A DNA stretch of 22,072 nt, taken from positions 1 through 22,072 of the IMG/VR virus record IMGVR_UViG_3300047560_000032; one strand, 5' to 3'. The stretch is from a virus. Both the position numbers and the translations under genes were made by a program. This document shows positions 1-7,498 of this stretch, one piece after another (positions within the stretch are counted from its first letter, which is position 1; every line of letters begins with the position of its first letter). Under the pieces are notes generated by a model. It saw only the letters and a list, made by a program, of their open reading frames with translations. It had not been told where the DNA came from and did not search any database.

Positions 1-1356
1 TCCTAAGAATTTGACACCACCAGCGGCAGCGGGAGCAGCACCAGGAGCGCCGCCTGAGCGAGAAGCACGGGCTTGTGCGTTTGCCACACCTTTACGAACC
101 ACTTCTTGCAGATCGCGGGCAGCAGCCATGAACTCTTTTTCGCTTTGCGAAGTGGACATGCGGTTGATTGCATCGGTAGCTTTTGCGCCTTCTTTTTCCG
201 TGATCGCACCGCCACCCTTGAGCGATTCAAACGCTTCAAGGAACGATGAGCCTTTGATCTGGTCAAAGCGCGACATAAAGTCGGCGGCATCGGTGCCAGG
301 AACAAACCGAATACCTGGTAGCCAAGTGGTGCCCACGGCGTTCTCGAAACCAGGGTGCGGCTTTGTCGCGGCTTGAATGACCTTGCCATTCTTGTCGCGC
401 ACTTCTTGTTTGCCGATCATCTCGTCGATCAAGCGCAGGCCATCTTCGGCGCGAGTGATGATCTTTGGCAATGCCTGTTGTGCAGCCACATCGCCCTTGG
501 CAATCGCCTCGCCAACGGCCTTTGCGCCAGCCATGCGTTGCTGGAACGCTGGGTCGGCATCGCGGCGTTGGTTTTCCTCGAGCACAGCAACACGACGACT
601 TTCGAGGCCGATACGCTGGCCTTCTTGCTTGATGCGTTGTGCGTCTGCCGGAGCAATTGTGTTGGCTTCCGTGGCAATCTTTTGCACTTTGCCAGTCAAC
701 GGCGAGATCAGGCTTGTTTCGGTCGTTGCACCCAAGTTGCGCGTGGACACAGTGGGTTTGTTCAACTCCATGAATTTTTCAGTACCCAACTTTGACTGGT
801 TCAACAACTCAGCAAAAGCGTCTGGGCCTTGTTGAATTGCCTGTGCAATTCGTGCGCGGGATTGATCGGCTGTAACACCGCGCTTGGCAAGCAACGGACC
901 AAGAATCGGATCACGGTGGTTTGCCTCGTGCCATGCGATGTATTGCTGAGGCGCGTTTGGGTCAGCGGGGTTGATGTTTTCCAAAAACTGACGCGATTGC
1001 TTGAGTTTGGAGTCAACCAGTTCAGTCTCAGTTTTTTGCTGAGTTAATTGCTGAGTACGCAGTTCACCTAGTTTCTTTTCGATGTCGGGCAAACGTGCGC
1101 CTGCGCCGCCGCTAATCACAGCGCCACGCAGTTTGTTCATGTCATACGCACCCGTTTCAGGGTTGTATGCGGCCTTGTAGGCTTCACTCAGCGCGTTTTG
1201 AGCGGCTTCTTCGCGTTGCGCTGCACCCAGTTGATACTGAGCCAATGCGTTTTGATTTTGAGCGCTTTGAATGCTGGCAATCTTGCCGTACTGAGCCAAT
1301 GGGTCGGCAAGTTGAAGCGGTTGAACGCCAAGTGCGATTGCGGGATTGATTGGCAT
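1..1356 (-). CDS. Putative DNA ejection / internal virion protein, C-terminus cut by window edge
   Basis: I translated this frame by hand: it opens with ATG (MPINPAIALGV) at 1356 and stays open for 452 codons to base 1, so the C-terminus is missing. A GGAGGT Shine-Dalgarno site lies 6 bases before the start, inside the end of the preceding gene. The protein is rich in Gln, Ala and charged residues with long helical stretches at about 20-120 and 200-290. The region at about 310-410 carries the words HPGFENAVG, PGTDAADF and LEAFESLKGGGAITEKEGAKA, a pattern I recall from many podophage and prophage structural proteins encoded just after gp7-like genes. It is followed by an Ala/Gly/Pro-rich linker, so more domains may follow. 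Position beside a gp7-like gene suggests a protein ejected with the DNA (P22 gp20/gp16 role), but that is inference. No catalytic motif is visible in the part present. Confidence 0.7.
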   Translation of the reverse strand, partial: MPINPAIALGVQPLQLADPLAQYGKIASIQSAQNQNALAQYQLGAAQREEAAQNALSEAYKAAYNPETGAYDMNKLRGAVISGGAGARLPDIEKKLGELRTQQLTQQKTETELVDSKLKQSRQFLENINPADPNAPQQYIAWHEANHRDPILGPLLAKRGVTADQSRARIAQAIQQGPDAFAELLNQSKLGTEKFMELNKPTVSTRNLGATTETSLISPLTGKVQKIATEANTIAPADAQRIKQEGQRIGLESRRVAVLEENQRRDADPAFQQRMAGAKAVGEAIAKGDVAAQQALPKIITRAEDGLRLIDEMIGKQEVRDKNGKVIQAATKPHPGFENAVGTTWLPGIRFVPGTDAADFMSRFDQIKGSSFLEAFESLKGGGAITEKEGAKATDAINRMSTSQSEKEFMAAARDLQEVVRKGVANAQARASRSGGAPGAAPAAAGGVKFLG

Positions 1357-1358
1357 TT

Positions 1359-2099
1359 TTAACCTCCACCACCCAAACGAGCGCCACCAAACGAGTAGTC
1401 GGGCGTAAACGAATAATCAGTCGTGGGCGTGTACCCAGTTGGTATTCCAACTCCACCACCACCACCTCGCAACGCGGCCAGCATATTCTGACCTTGCGAA
1501 TAATTCAAATACGTACCCAATCCGCTCGTCAACGCGTTTGCGCCGCCCACATAACCCGAAGCGCGGGCCGCTGCGGCTGATCCGATACCTTCGGCGATGT
1601 TTGAACCCAATTGGCCCGCAGCATTTGTCAATGTGTTGGCCGATGTTTGACCAACACCTGCCAATGATTGAAGCGGTTGCAACTGAGCAGCACGTTCAGC
1701 CTGATATCGATTGAACGCGTTTTGGTATTCTTGCGAACCCATTTCCTGACCATATCGAGTTAACGCTTTACCCGTTGCACCCGACAGCAAACCACCTCGA
1801 GCAGCAGCCGAACGCTCGAGTGCTTTTTGGCCTTCGGACAAACGGAATGCGTAACCAGGATCGGCCTGGAACTGAGACATGCCGAATTTCTGATAGTCCG
1901 TAAGAGGAATCAGTTTGTTAAGTGCAGCTTCGCCAGCCTTGCGCCAAGGTTCTTGCAGTTGAACTTGTCGTTCAAACATGCGCTCCTGCGCGGCAGTGCC
2001 TTGTTCGGCAGCAGCGGCTTGCGTACCGGCAGCACTTCTAGAAGCGCTTGCCCCAATTAGAGAACTGCCTACGACGGCACCAGCAACCCAAAAAGTCAT
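1359..2099 (-). CDS. P22 gp7-like DNA transfer (ejection) protein
   Basis: This 246-residue protein resembles phage DNA transfer proteins of the P22 gp7 type, which are packed in the virion and pass into the host with the genome. The N-terminus (about 1-30, WVAGAVVGSSLIGASASRSA) is a small-residue hydrophobic segment like those at the start of gp7-type proteins. The core at about 78-150 holds the family-like pattern DPGYAFRLSEGQKALERSAA, RGGLLSG, ALTRYGQEMGSQEYQNAFNRY. The C-terminus is glycine-rich with a repeated TDYSFTPDYSFGG element. Its start overlaps the stop of the cupin-like gene by four bases (ATGA), and the next ejection-type gene starts two bases after its stop. The family match rests on remembered sequence patterns, not a search. 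Confidence 0.8.
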   Translation of the reverse strand: MTFWVAGAVVGSSLIGASASRSAAGTQAAAAEQGTAAQERMFERQVQLQEPWRKAGEAALNKLIPLTDYQKFGMSQFQADPGYAFRLSEGQKALERSAAARGGLLSGATGKALTRYGQEMGSQEYQNAFNRYQAERAAQLQPLQSLAGVGQTSANTLTNAAGQLGSNIAEGIGSAAAARASGYVGGANALTSGLGTYLNYSQGQNMLAALRGGGGGVGIPTGYTPTTDYSFTPDYSFGGARLGGGG

Positions 2100-2563
2100 G
2101 GCTGCACCTCGATTTCTTTGTGTTTAACCTGATTACCGAGACTGTACATCGAATCAGGGTCTGCCTCAACCAGTTCGGCCTCAGCTTCCTCGACAGTTGT
2201 CGCCTCGATTGCGTGAAATGTCATGCAAAGCGTATCGGTTATTGCGTACACCGCCCGCTTTGTCCCGGGTTTACTTTGGAAAAGATGAGGCCCGGTGACC
2301 TCTTGCACATTACCCTCGCCGTCCGTGATTGCCACGGTTCCCGACACGATGAGGTAGAAGTGTTCCTTTTTGTGGACTGCTCCAACAACCAGCACTCCGG
2401 CATGCCGAAACACCTCACGGCAGTACATACCACCGTGAAAGTAGTGTTTCGTTTCAGGTTCGTATTGTGGCAGCTTTGACAGTTCATCCTGCAACGCATC
2501 CACTTTTTGCCGCATCATCTCGGGCGGCGCTATCTCAAACCCTTTGCCGTAAGTAATTCGCAT
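2096..2563 (-). CDS. Cupin-like phage protein of unknown role
   Basis: A 155-residue protein with a single predicted beta-barrel. Residues about 42-118 read as alternating beta strands with a cupin motif-1-like stretch, GAVHKKEHFYLIVSGTVAI (H64, H68), a DG turn (D81 G82), then a motif-2-like PGTKRAVYA and a final FHA (H117). The usual HxH...E metal set and the motif-2 His are incomplete, so it may be a non-enzymatic RmlC-like fold. The N-terminal 35 residues look helical and the C-terminal 35 are acidic. The start overlaps the preceding stop by one base (TAATG) with GAGGTGA as ribosome site. Similar proteins occur among phage tail and ejection genes as far as I recall, without a known function. 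A virion part is possible, and a sugar or small-ligand binding role cannot be excluded. Confidence 0.65.
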   Translation of the reverse strand: MRITYGKGFEIAPPEMMRQKVDALQDELSKLPQYEPETKHYFHGGMYCREVFRHAGVLVVGAVHKKEHFYLIVSGTVAITDGEGNVQEVTGPHLFQSKPGTKRAVYAITDTLCMTFHAIEATTVEEAEAELVEADPDSMYSLGNQVKHKEIEVQP

Positions 2564-2898
2564 TAAGTCACCTCGCGTCCGCTGACTCGCATGTTGATGG
2601 CCGATGCGGTGCCAGCAATCGTGGAAATGAAGTCGCCAGGGTTGAGCACCTGACCCACCAGTTCGGGGAACGTGTAGACCTCGGCAGGCTGGAGCGTCTT
2701 GGTCTTGGTGATCAAGTTCTGGTTGCCAGCCGATCCGGTCACCGTGACGAGGTTGACGCTGATTGTGGCAGCGGCAGTGTTGTAGTTCGTCGCGGTGAAC
2801 TTGTCGATGATGGTCGTCACGCCAGTCGCGGTGTACTGGGTGGTTTGGGTGTTCTCGACCGTTTTGGCCGGAACTATATTCTTGACGGTGACTGTCAT
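2563..2898 (-). CDS. Small phage structural protein, unknown function
   Basis: A 111-residue, Thr/Val-rich protein that should be nearly all beta strand. The N-terminus (MTVTVKNIVPAKTVENTQTTQYTA) and the segment YTFPELVGQVLNPGDFIS are patterns I recognise from small proteins in the neck/tail region of many podophages, none with a known role as far as I remember. No signal peptide or membrane segment is visible. GGAG lies about 9 bases before the ATG. It sits between the putative tail protein 2903-4207 and the cupin-like gene, so a minor virion protein is the best guess. Confidence 0.65.
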   Translation of the reverse strand: MTVTVKNIVPAKTVENTQTTQYTATGVTTIIDKFTATNYNTAAATISVNLVTVTGSAGNQNLITKTKTLQPAEVYTFPELVGQVLNPGDFISTIAGTASAINMRVSGREVT

Positions 2899-2902
2899 GT
2901 CA

Positions 2903-4207
2903 TCACTCCAAAAGTAGGGCGTTGTTCGAGGTGTATTGCGTCATTATCCAGTTTGTGCCATCAGACACAAGGGTTGCGTTTGCACCGGCCACAGCGGCCA
3001 GGATGGCCGTGGTTGCCGCGCCCCCGGCAAGGGGCACCACGTTGCTGGATGCTGACACAAGGGTTTGAGCCTGATAGTTCTGGAAATGCAGCGTCCGTCC
3101 GCTGTTGGCGCTGGCTGTCGGCAGCGTCACGGTGCAGGACGATCCCGACTTGTTGTTGATCAGCCAGGTTTCCCCAGCAGCCACCGAGAAGTTGGCTGTC
3201 TTGGTGACCGGTGCGCCACCAGCGCCTGAGATTACCGACGCAGGGGTGACGTTTTTCCAATATCCCAAAGCACTGTCGTATTGAATCAGATCATTGTTTG
3301 CCAGCGAGGTGAATTGCACGTTGCTGTCAGTGCCACCCAAAACAGACCCAGGTACGATGCGAATGTTTATTGATCCAGAACTGCCGGACCCCGCGTTTGT
3401 TACCTCACCAACATAGGTTTTTTGATTGGGTGCCGACGGTTTTGTTTTTGTAAAACTGCCAACGTACGCTGGGTTGTAATACAGCGGGTCGCCGTCAGCC
3501 CATGTCTCACCGACGCTGCTACCAGTGGTGTTGAAGCCTCGGAGGTCGCCGCTGATCTGGATCAGACCAAATCCGTTGAGCGCGATTGTCTCAGCGGCCA
3601 CACCGACAATCTGATTAGGATCAGCCAATGCCAGCGGCGTAGGGGCCACGGTAATCACACCAGACGCACCCACTGCACCCGTGTGATAGCAGAGTTGCCC
3701 TTTGGTGATGGCTGACGACGCTTTGGCGTAAACGTACTCAGCTTCACCAACCCGAATTAAAACGCTGGTCGTGGCCTGAATACCCATCGTTGTGCCGCCG
3801 TCCCAGTACATGCTACCCACAGCAGTGGGTACGGGCGATGGGGCTGTGTTGAACGTGAGCCAGGGCACATTGTCCTGCTCAAGCGGGGCCATGCTACCCA
3901 GTTCAGGCTGGCGCAGGGTTTGCAATTCCTGGCGCACAGCATCGAGCGCGGCTTGCAACTCGGATGTACCGGGTGCGGGTTGAGTTTGCAACCCGTTGAT
4001 GTCGATGATGATGTCGGTCAGGTCTTCTTGCTGAGGCGTGGGAGGCCCAAGTTGCAAGTCAGTCAGCGATGTAGTGTTTTGACCACCGCCGACCAACTGA
4101 AACAAGTTTAGGAAAAACCGATACCACTCACGCGAGATCAACCCAGTTCGCGCATCCGTTAGCGGAACCCTGGGAGGTGTGATGTTGGTTAGATCGACGG
4201 TTGCCAT
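2903..4207 (-). CDS. Multi-domain tail/neck structural protein in the tail-needle position
   Basis: A 434-residue protein. Residues 1-40 contain the phage-typical segment TGLISREWYRFFLNLFQL, probably an anchoring helix. Residues about 82-100 (ELQAALDAVRQELQTLRQ) look like a short coiled coil. Residues about 105-290 are beta-rich with an SMYWDGG element. Residues 333-425 form a separable C-terminal module (APVTKTANFS ... DGTNWIM) that is clearly similar to the whole of the protein encoded at 6663-7022. In P22 the gene after gp10 is the trimeric tail needle gp26; this gene holds the same place but shows no gp26 sequence pattern, so a tail tip, needle-like or fibre role is inference. It starts two bases after the gp10-like stop. 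Confidence 0.7.
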   Translation of the reverse strand: MATVDLTNITPPRVPLTDARTGLISREWYRFFLNLFQLVGGGQNTTSLTDLQLGPPTPQQEDLTDIIIDINGLQTQPAPGTSELQAALDAVRQELQTLRQPELGSMAPLEQDNVPWLTFNTAPSPVPTAVGSMYWDGGTTMGIQATTSVLIRVGEAEYVYAKASSAITKGQLCYHTGAVGASGVITVAPTPLALADPNQIVGVAAETIALNGFGLIQISGDLRGFNTTGSSVGETWADGDPLYYNPAYVGSFTKTKPSAPNQKTYVGEVTNAGSGSSGSINIRIVPGSVLGGTDSNVQFTSLANNDLIQYDSALGYWKNVTPASVISGAGGAPVTKTANFSVAAGETWLINNKSGSSCTVTLPTASANSGRTLHFQNYQAQTLVSASSNVVPLAGGAATTAILAAVAGANATLVSDGTNWIMTQYTSNNALLLE

Positions 4208-4209
4208 CG

Positions 4210-5649
4210 TTAAGCATTGGTCGGACTGATGATCAGTTCAGCACCCATGATTGCAGTCTTCACGGGATCGGTCATTGACAACTCGTACACCCTGTCGCGC
4301 AGTTTCATGGTCATGCCAAGACGACGGTAAAACACACGGCGGTAATACTGGCCGATCTTGCCAATTGATGCCGTATGTTCGTTGGACCACGTATGACCGC
4401 CATCGTCTGACCAGCGCAGCATCAGTTCGGGGTCACTGCCTTGCCCAAGGTTCAGGCCAACACCCGACTCCAGATCGATCTGGAGGCTGTGGTGCGCGGT
4501 GCGCTTGAGGTTGTTTTGACCTGTCGGCAACGCCCGCCATGTACGCAGCCACTTTTGAATTTGGCCGTTGTCGGCATAGGTGTCAAGGTCGAACGAATAG
4601 ATGTTGCCGTTCTCGTAGTCGCCCACGATGATCTTGTTGTTGAACGCCATCTGGCAGTTGCTGCGGTGGCGCGTAAACGAGCCATTGTTCCAGCCTGCCC
4701 GCTCATGCCACGCGCCAGTGGCAACGTCGTACACCCAGGTCGTGTTGGCGCTGGGGAAAATGAGCACGTAGAAACTATGGCCGTCTTGCTGGTAGGTGTA
4801 GGCCAGCGAGTCGGTCAGATTGCCGTACTGCTGAATATGCCACTCGACAGCGTGGGTGCTGATGCGCTGGCCCGTGTAGCCGTTGGCGCGGTAGACAATA
4901 CCCTGGCCTCGAGCGTCAGCGCCCAGCCAGAAGATGCCGTTGTCCATCTTGGCAATCGTGTAGGCCGAAATGCAGCCGATCTCGTTGAACGCACCCTGGA
5001 TGCGTTGGAGCGGGAAGTCTTGAGTGCCTGCGTCGTACCAAACCTCGACGCTGTTTGTGCCGTAGACCCAAACCTCGCGGTGGTCAATGATCAAACCTAC
5101 CACGCCGTCAGGAGAACCCTCGGCGCTGGCAAAGTCGAGTGGGTCAACCGACAAACCGTCAAGCAGGCTGGTGATCCAGATTTTCTGGCTGTTCGGTTCG
5201 TTGAACACAAAGTAGCCGTCCAGATAGCCCACGCTCACCGCACCAGGATAGTCTGGGTCGGTGATCTGCGAGAACACGTTGGTCGTGTTGTTGTAGATGT
5301 AGCCAGGGCCGTTGGCAGCAACGAACAACTGGGTGCCGTTGTCGGCCATGCTGACTGGTCCAGTGCCTGCAATCGTGCCCAGCAGCGTGGCACTGTAACT
5401 GGTGTTGATTTTGTACAGGCTGTTGCCCGAGACAACAAACGCCACGGTGTTGTCGGACGAGAAGGCCCACAGCCCTCGGATCGGTCCGTCACCAACGGTG
5501 GCAAGGTTCAGCAGTCCTGGGCAACGTTGCAAGTACGCAGGCTCTTTACCACCCTCGGGAATGACCTCGGGGAAAAGATTGATCATGCGGGCATCCGCAG
5601 CGTTGACGCTGCGAGTCACATACGTCGAGCCAAGGATCGGGGTCTTCAT
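4210..5649 (-). CDS. P22 gp10-like packaged DNA stabilisation (tail hub) protein
   Basis: At 479 residues this is close to the length of P22 gp10 (about 470). Gp10 forms the hexameric hub below gp4, closes the portal channel after packaging and carries tailspikes and needle. Family-like features are the N-terminus with NAADARMINLFPEVIPEGG, YLQRCPGL, and a run of short beta repeats with aromatic and Asp/Gly turns (GLWAF, SGNSLYKI, NGTQLFVAANG, VSVGYLDGYFVFNE) as in a propeller-like fold. It also has the late WYDAGTQDFPLQRIQGA and FWLGADARGQGIVY segments. The start codon overlaps the gp4-like stop by one base (TAATG), as expected for translational coupling of two parts of one complex. No truncation is seen. 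Confidence 0.9.
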   Translation of the reverse strand: MKTPILGSTYVTRSVNAADARMINLFPEVIPEGGKEPAYLQRCPGLLNLATVGDGPIRGLWAFSSDNTVAFVVSGNSLYKINTSYSATLLGTIAGTGPVSMADNGTQLFVAANGPGYIYNNTTNVFSQITDPDYPGAVSVGYLDGYFVFNEPNSQKIWITSLLDGLSVDPLDFASAEGSPDGVVGLIIDHREVWVYGTNSVEVWYDAGTQDFPLQRIQGAFNEIGCISAYTIAKMDNGIFWLGADARGQGIVYRANGYTGQRISTHAVEWHIQQYGNLTDSLAYTYQQDGHSFYVLIFPSANTTWVYDVATGAWHERAGWNNGSFTRHRSNCQMAFNNKIIVGDYENGNIYSFDLDTYADNGQIQKWLRTWRALPTGQNNLKRTAHHSLQIDLESGVGLNLGQGSDPELMLRWSDDGGHTWSNEHTASIGKIGQYYRRVFYRRLGMTMKLRDRVYELSMTDPVKTAIMGAELIISPTNA

Positions 5650-6380
5650 TAGTAGTTACCCGCATAGACGTTGAAGCGCTGGCGCGTTGCGATCAGCGAG
5701 TACGGCATCGACATCACATCGTCAGGGTTGTTGATGCGCTTGAGGTCACGTTTGCTGGTCATAGCGATGCGCTGCACCTGGGGCGATGGCTCTACGCCAA
5801 ACTCGGGCGCGATCTCCATTGCAAGGTTATAGGCAAACGCTCGCAGGTAACCCGGAGGGAACAGAATCTGCGTGGATAGGTTTGCAGGCTGATCCAACTG
5901 TTGCACACTGATGAAGTGGAACTCCAGCAGGCGCGTGGGGCGCGGATAGATGTAAATGTCGATGTCGGGATAGGTCATGTTGACGAACATGACTTGGGGG
6001 TACGTGGATGTCACGGTCTTGACCGCGATGCCGTCGTACTGTTGCTGATTGATCAGCTTGATGCCGTAGGACACATTGGTCTGCGGATCACGGAAATAGG
6101 TGGCATCGTCAACCAGAATAGGGCGCTCGGCAGTACCATTCAAGCGCACCAGCGATCCGGTGGGGCCAAGGGTTGCGTTGATCTGGTCAACCGGCCAGTT
6201 GCAAATTTGGTCGATGGTTGAGAAGACGGACAGGCGCTCAGTGTTCCATGACTCAATCATCTGATTGAGCGCCATCAGGCAGTCTTGAGACACGGCTGCG
6301 GAAGGCGTTTCACCTTCGGCCAGCACACCTAGCAGCCGCAACGCTCGATTGATCTGTTCGCCTGCGGTGTAGGTAGCCAT
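5649..6380 (-). CDS. P22 gp4-like head completion / tail accessory protein
   Basis: A 243-residue protein matching the pattern of P22 gp4, the adaptor that binds under the portal ring and stabilises packaged DNA. The N-terminal helices carry INRALRLLGVLAEGETPSA and LMALNQMIESWNTERLSVF, the typical gp4-family signature. Further on are LPPGYLRA-like FPPGYLRAFAYNLAMEIAPEFG at about 184-205 and KRDLKRIN. It is longer than P22 gp4 itself (166 residues), as in many gp4-like proteins of environmental phages. A strong AAGGAG site precedes the ATG by 7 bases. It starts one base after the stop of 6382-6630 and overlaps the gp10-like start by one base. The order coat, gp4, gp10 is the same as in P22. 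Confidence 0.88.
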   Translation of the reverse strand: MATYTAGEQINRALRLLGVLAEGETPSAAVSQDCLMALNQMIESWNTERLSVFSTIDQICNWPVDQINATLGPTGSLVRLNGTAERPILVDDATYFRDPQTNVSYGIKLINQQQYDGIAVKTVTSTYPQVMFVNMTYPDIDIYIYPRPTRLLEFHFISVQQLDQPANLSTQILFPPGYLRAFAYNLAMEIAPEFGVEPSPQVQRIAMTSKRDLKRINNPDDVMSMPYSLIATRQRFNVYAGNY

Positions 6381-6381
6381 G

Positions 6382-6630
6382 TCACTCTCCTTCGTCTGTC
6401 TGCGGTGCCAAAAAGTCGGGCACTGGGGTTTCTACCGATTCCTCGGCTTTCTTGCGGCGACCGCGCCGCGCAATCGGAGCCACATCGGCTTCCGAGGCCA
6501 CTTCTTCGACAGTCGAAGGCGTGTCAGGATTGTAGCGTGTCCAGCCGTTTTGTTCATCTGCTTCGGCTTCCATGTCGAGCGAGGCGACCTTGGTGCCGTG
6601 AACCGGGTGTTCGAGGTAGATTATGGGCAT
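6382..6630 (-). CDS. Small charged phage head-region protein
   Basis: An 82-residue hypothetical protein. The N-terminus (MPIIYLEHPVHGTKVA) followed by an acidic stretch and NGWTRYNP, then a basic RRGRRKK patch and acidic tail, is a pattern I recall from small proteins between coat and gp4-like genes of many phages. No function is known to me. The ATG lies only six bases after the stem of the UUCG-loop hairpin at 6637-6658 and has no Shine-Dalgarno site. The conserved-looking N-terminus nevertheless supports this start. Confidence 0.7.
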   Translation of the reverse strand: MPIIYLEHPVHGTKVASLDMEAEADEQNGWTRYNPDTPSTVEEVASEADVAPIARRGRRKKAEESVETPVPDFLAPQTDEGE

Positions 6631-6636
6631 GTTAAG

Positions 6637-6658
6637 AAACGGGGCCGAAGCCCCGTTT
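6637..6658 (-). terminator. Intrinsic terminator-like hairpin, UUCG loop (third copy in transcription order)
   Basis: On the minus strand this reads AAACGGGGC-TTCG-GCCCCGTTT, a perfect 9-base stem closed by the very stable C(UUCG)G tetraloop, then CTTAAC. The T-run is short (GTTTCTT), so termination may be partial. It lies right after the 6663-7022 gene and six bases before the next start codon. The same core occurs at 7042-7055 and 7510-7523. Confidence 0.75.
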
Positions 6659-6662
6659 GGTT

Positions 6663-7022
6663 TTAGCCAGCAGCCATGATGACCCAGTTCGTGCCATCTT
6701 CACAAACCAGAGTGGCCCACTTGCCAGCAGTAGCAGCCAGAATGGCTGTGCCTGCGGTAGCAGAGGCCAACGGTTTGACGTTGGACGAAGCCGAGATCAC
6801 TGTGTAAGTGCCGGACAGGTTTTTCAAAGTGACGGTACGACCGATGTAGTCGGAACCGCTGGGCAACGTCACAGAGACATTGGCAGCAGAGCCGTTGCAC
6901 ACCACGTAGTTGTCTGAATCACCGAGGCTAAAACTAGCAGTTTTAGTCACAGGTGCGTTCAAATAAAACGCGGTCAGCGCAGGATCGGAGTACGCAACAC
7001 CGACGGGTTTATTGTTTGCCAT
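6663..7022 (-). CDS. Small putative capsid-surface or tail protein, paralogous to the C-terminus of 2903-4207
   Basis: A 119-residue protein. I chose the ATG at 7022 (MANNKPVGVAYSD) over an upstream in-frame ATG because AAAGGA lies 8 bases before it and because the upstream extension would read through the terminator hairpin. Residues 23-117 align by eye with residues 332-424 of the 434-residue tail protein: shared words are APVTKTA, VTLP, GRT, SASSNV, TAILAA, ATLV and DGTNW. It is beta-rich, without Cys pairs or membrane segments. It has its own coat-like leader and its own terminator-like hairpin, so it is probably made in high amounts. A decoration protein is the best guess, and a fibre or domain-donor role is an alternative. 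Confidence 0.75.
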   Translation of the reverse strand: MANNKPVGVAYSDPALTAFYLNAPVTKTASFSLGDSDNYVVCNGSAANVSVTLPSGSDYIGRTVTLKNLSGTYTVISASSNVKPLASATAGTAILAATAGKWATLVCEDGTNWVIMAAG

Positions 7023-7037
7023 GATGCGTCCTTTCAA
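7017..7037 (-). promoter_or_regulatory. Ribosome binding leader, copy 3 of a shared element
   Basis: The minus strand reads TTTGAAAGGACGCATCATGG. AAAGGA is the ribosome site, 8 bases before ATG. It matches the leaders of the coat gene and the 7064-7477 gene almost base for base. Confidence 0.7.
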
Positions 7038-7056
7038 AATAGGGGCCGAAGCCCCC
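7034..7056 (-). terminator. Intrinsic terminator-like hairpin, UUCG loop (second copy)
   Basis: The minus strand reads GGGGGC-TTCG-GCCCC followed by TATTTTG. The five-base GGGGC/GCCCC stem lies at 7042-7055. It falls between the stop of 7064-7477 and the start of the next gene, and its T-tract runs into the TTTGAAAGGA leader, so terminator and ribosome site touch each other. Confidence 0.7.
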
Positions 7057-7063
7057 ATTAAAT

Positions 7064-7477
7064 TTAAGCAACGCGATACAGCGACCAAGCACCGTCGCCG
7101 GTTTTACGGGCGCGGAACAATTGGGCGGTACCAGCGGTAGCCACGACGGTCATCAGACCAACCAACGTCCAGCCGGTGCCAGCAACCAGCGTAATCACGC
7201 CAGAACTAGAACCGTCCACGTTGACAACCGACAGATCAAACGACACGCCAGCTTTGGTAGCCGAGGGCAGTGCAGCTTCAAGATCGGCCACGGTGGGCAA
7301 CGTGTAGCTGGCAGCAGACGTACCAGGCGAACCCAGCAGAATGTTGGACAGCACTTGCGCGGCGGTCAAAGTGGCCGTAGCGGTTGCGGTTGCGGGAGCC
7401 GGAATGACCCGGAACGATGCTTCATTAAGGTTGCCATCACCGAGTTGATAGCCGCCAGAACCATTAGGGAGAGCCAT
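7064..7477 (-). CDS. Small putative capsid decoration protein downstream of coat
   Basis: A 137-residue, Ala/Thr/Gly-rich beta protein. The N-terminus MALPNGSGGYQLGDGN, the central SYTLPTVADLEAALP, and the C-terminus AGTGWTLVGLMTV ... RARKTGDGAWSLYRVA are patterns I recall from small proteins directly after P22-type coat genes in environmental phages. The position between two UUCG hairpins, directly behind coat and with a coat-like leader (TTTTGAAAGGA), suggests a stoichiometric virion protein. A trimeric or Ig-like decoration protein is inference, as no named family can be given with confidence. Confidence 0.75.
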   Translation of the reverse strand: MALPNGSGGYQLGDGNLNEASFRVIPAPATATATATLTAAQVLSNILLGSPGTSAASYTLPTVADLEAALPSATKAGVSFDLSVVNVDGSSSGVITLVAGTGWTLVGLMTVVATAGTAQLFRARKTGDGAWSLYRVA

Positions 7478-7494
7478 GATAAATTCCTTTCAAA
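7472..7494 (-). promoter_or_regulatory. Ribosome binding leader, copy 2 of a shared element
   Basis: The minus strand reads TTTTGAAAGGA, then ATTTATCATGGC. The AAAGGA site lies 8 bases before the ATG at 7477, the same arrangement as in front of the coat gene and the 6663-7022 gene. Confidence 0.7.
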
Positions 7495-7498
7495 ATTA

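Noticed and set aside
4441-5652. A 403-codon open frame on the plus strand antisense to the gp10-like gene
   Set aside because: Same codon-use effect: it is exactly opposite the gp10-like frame, has no ribosome site of note and no recognisable domain.
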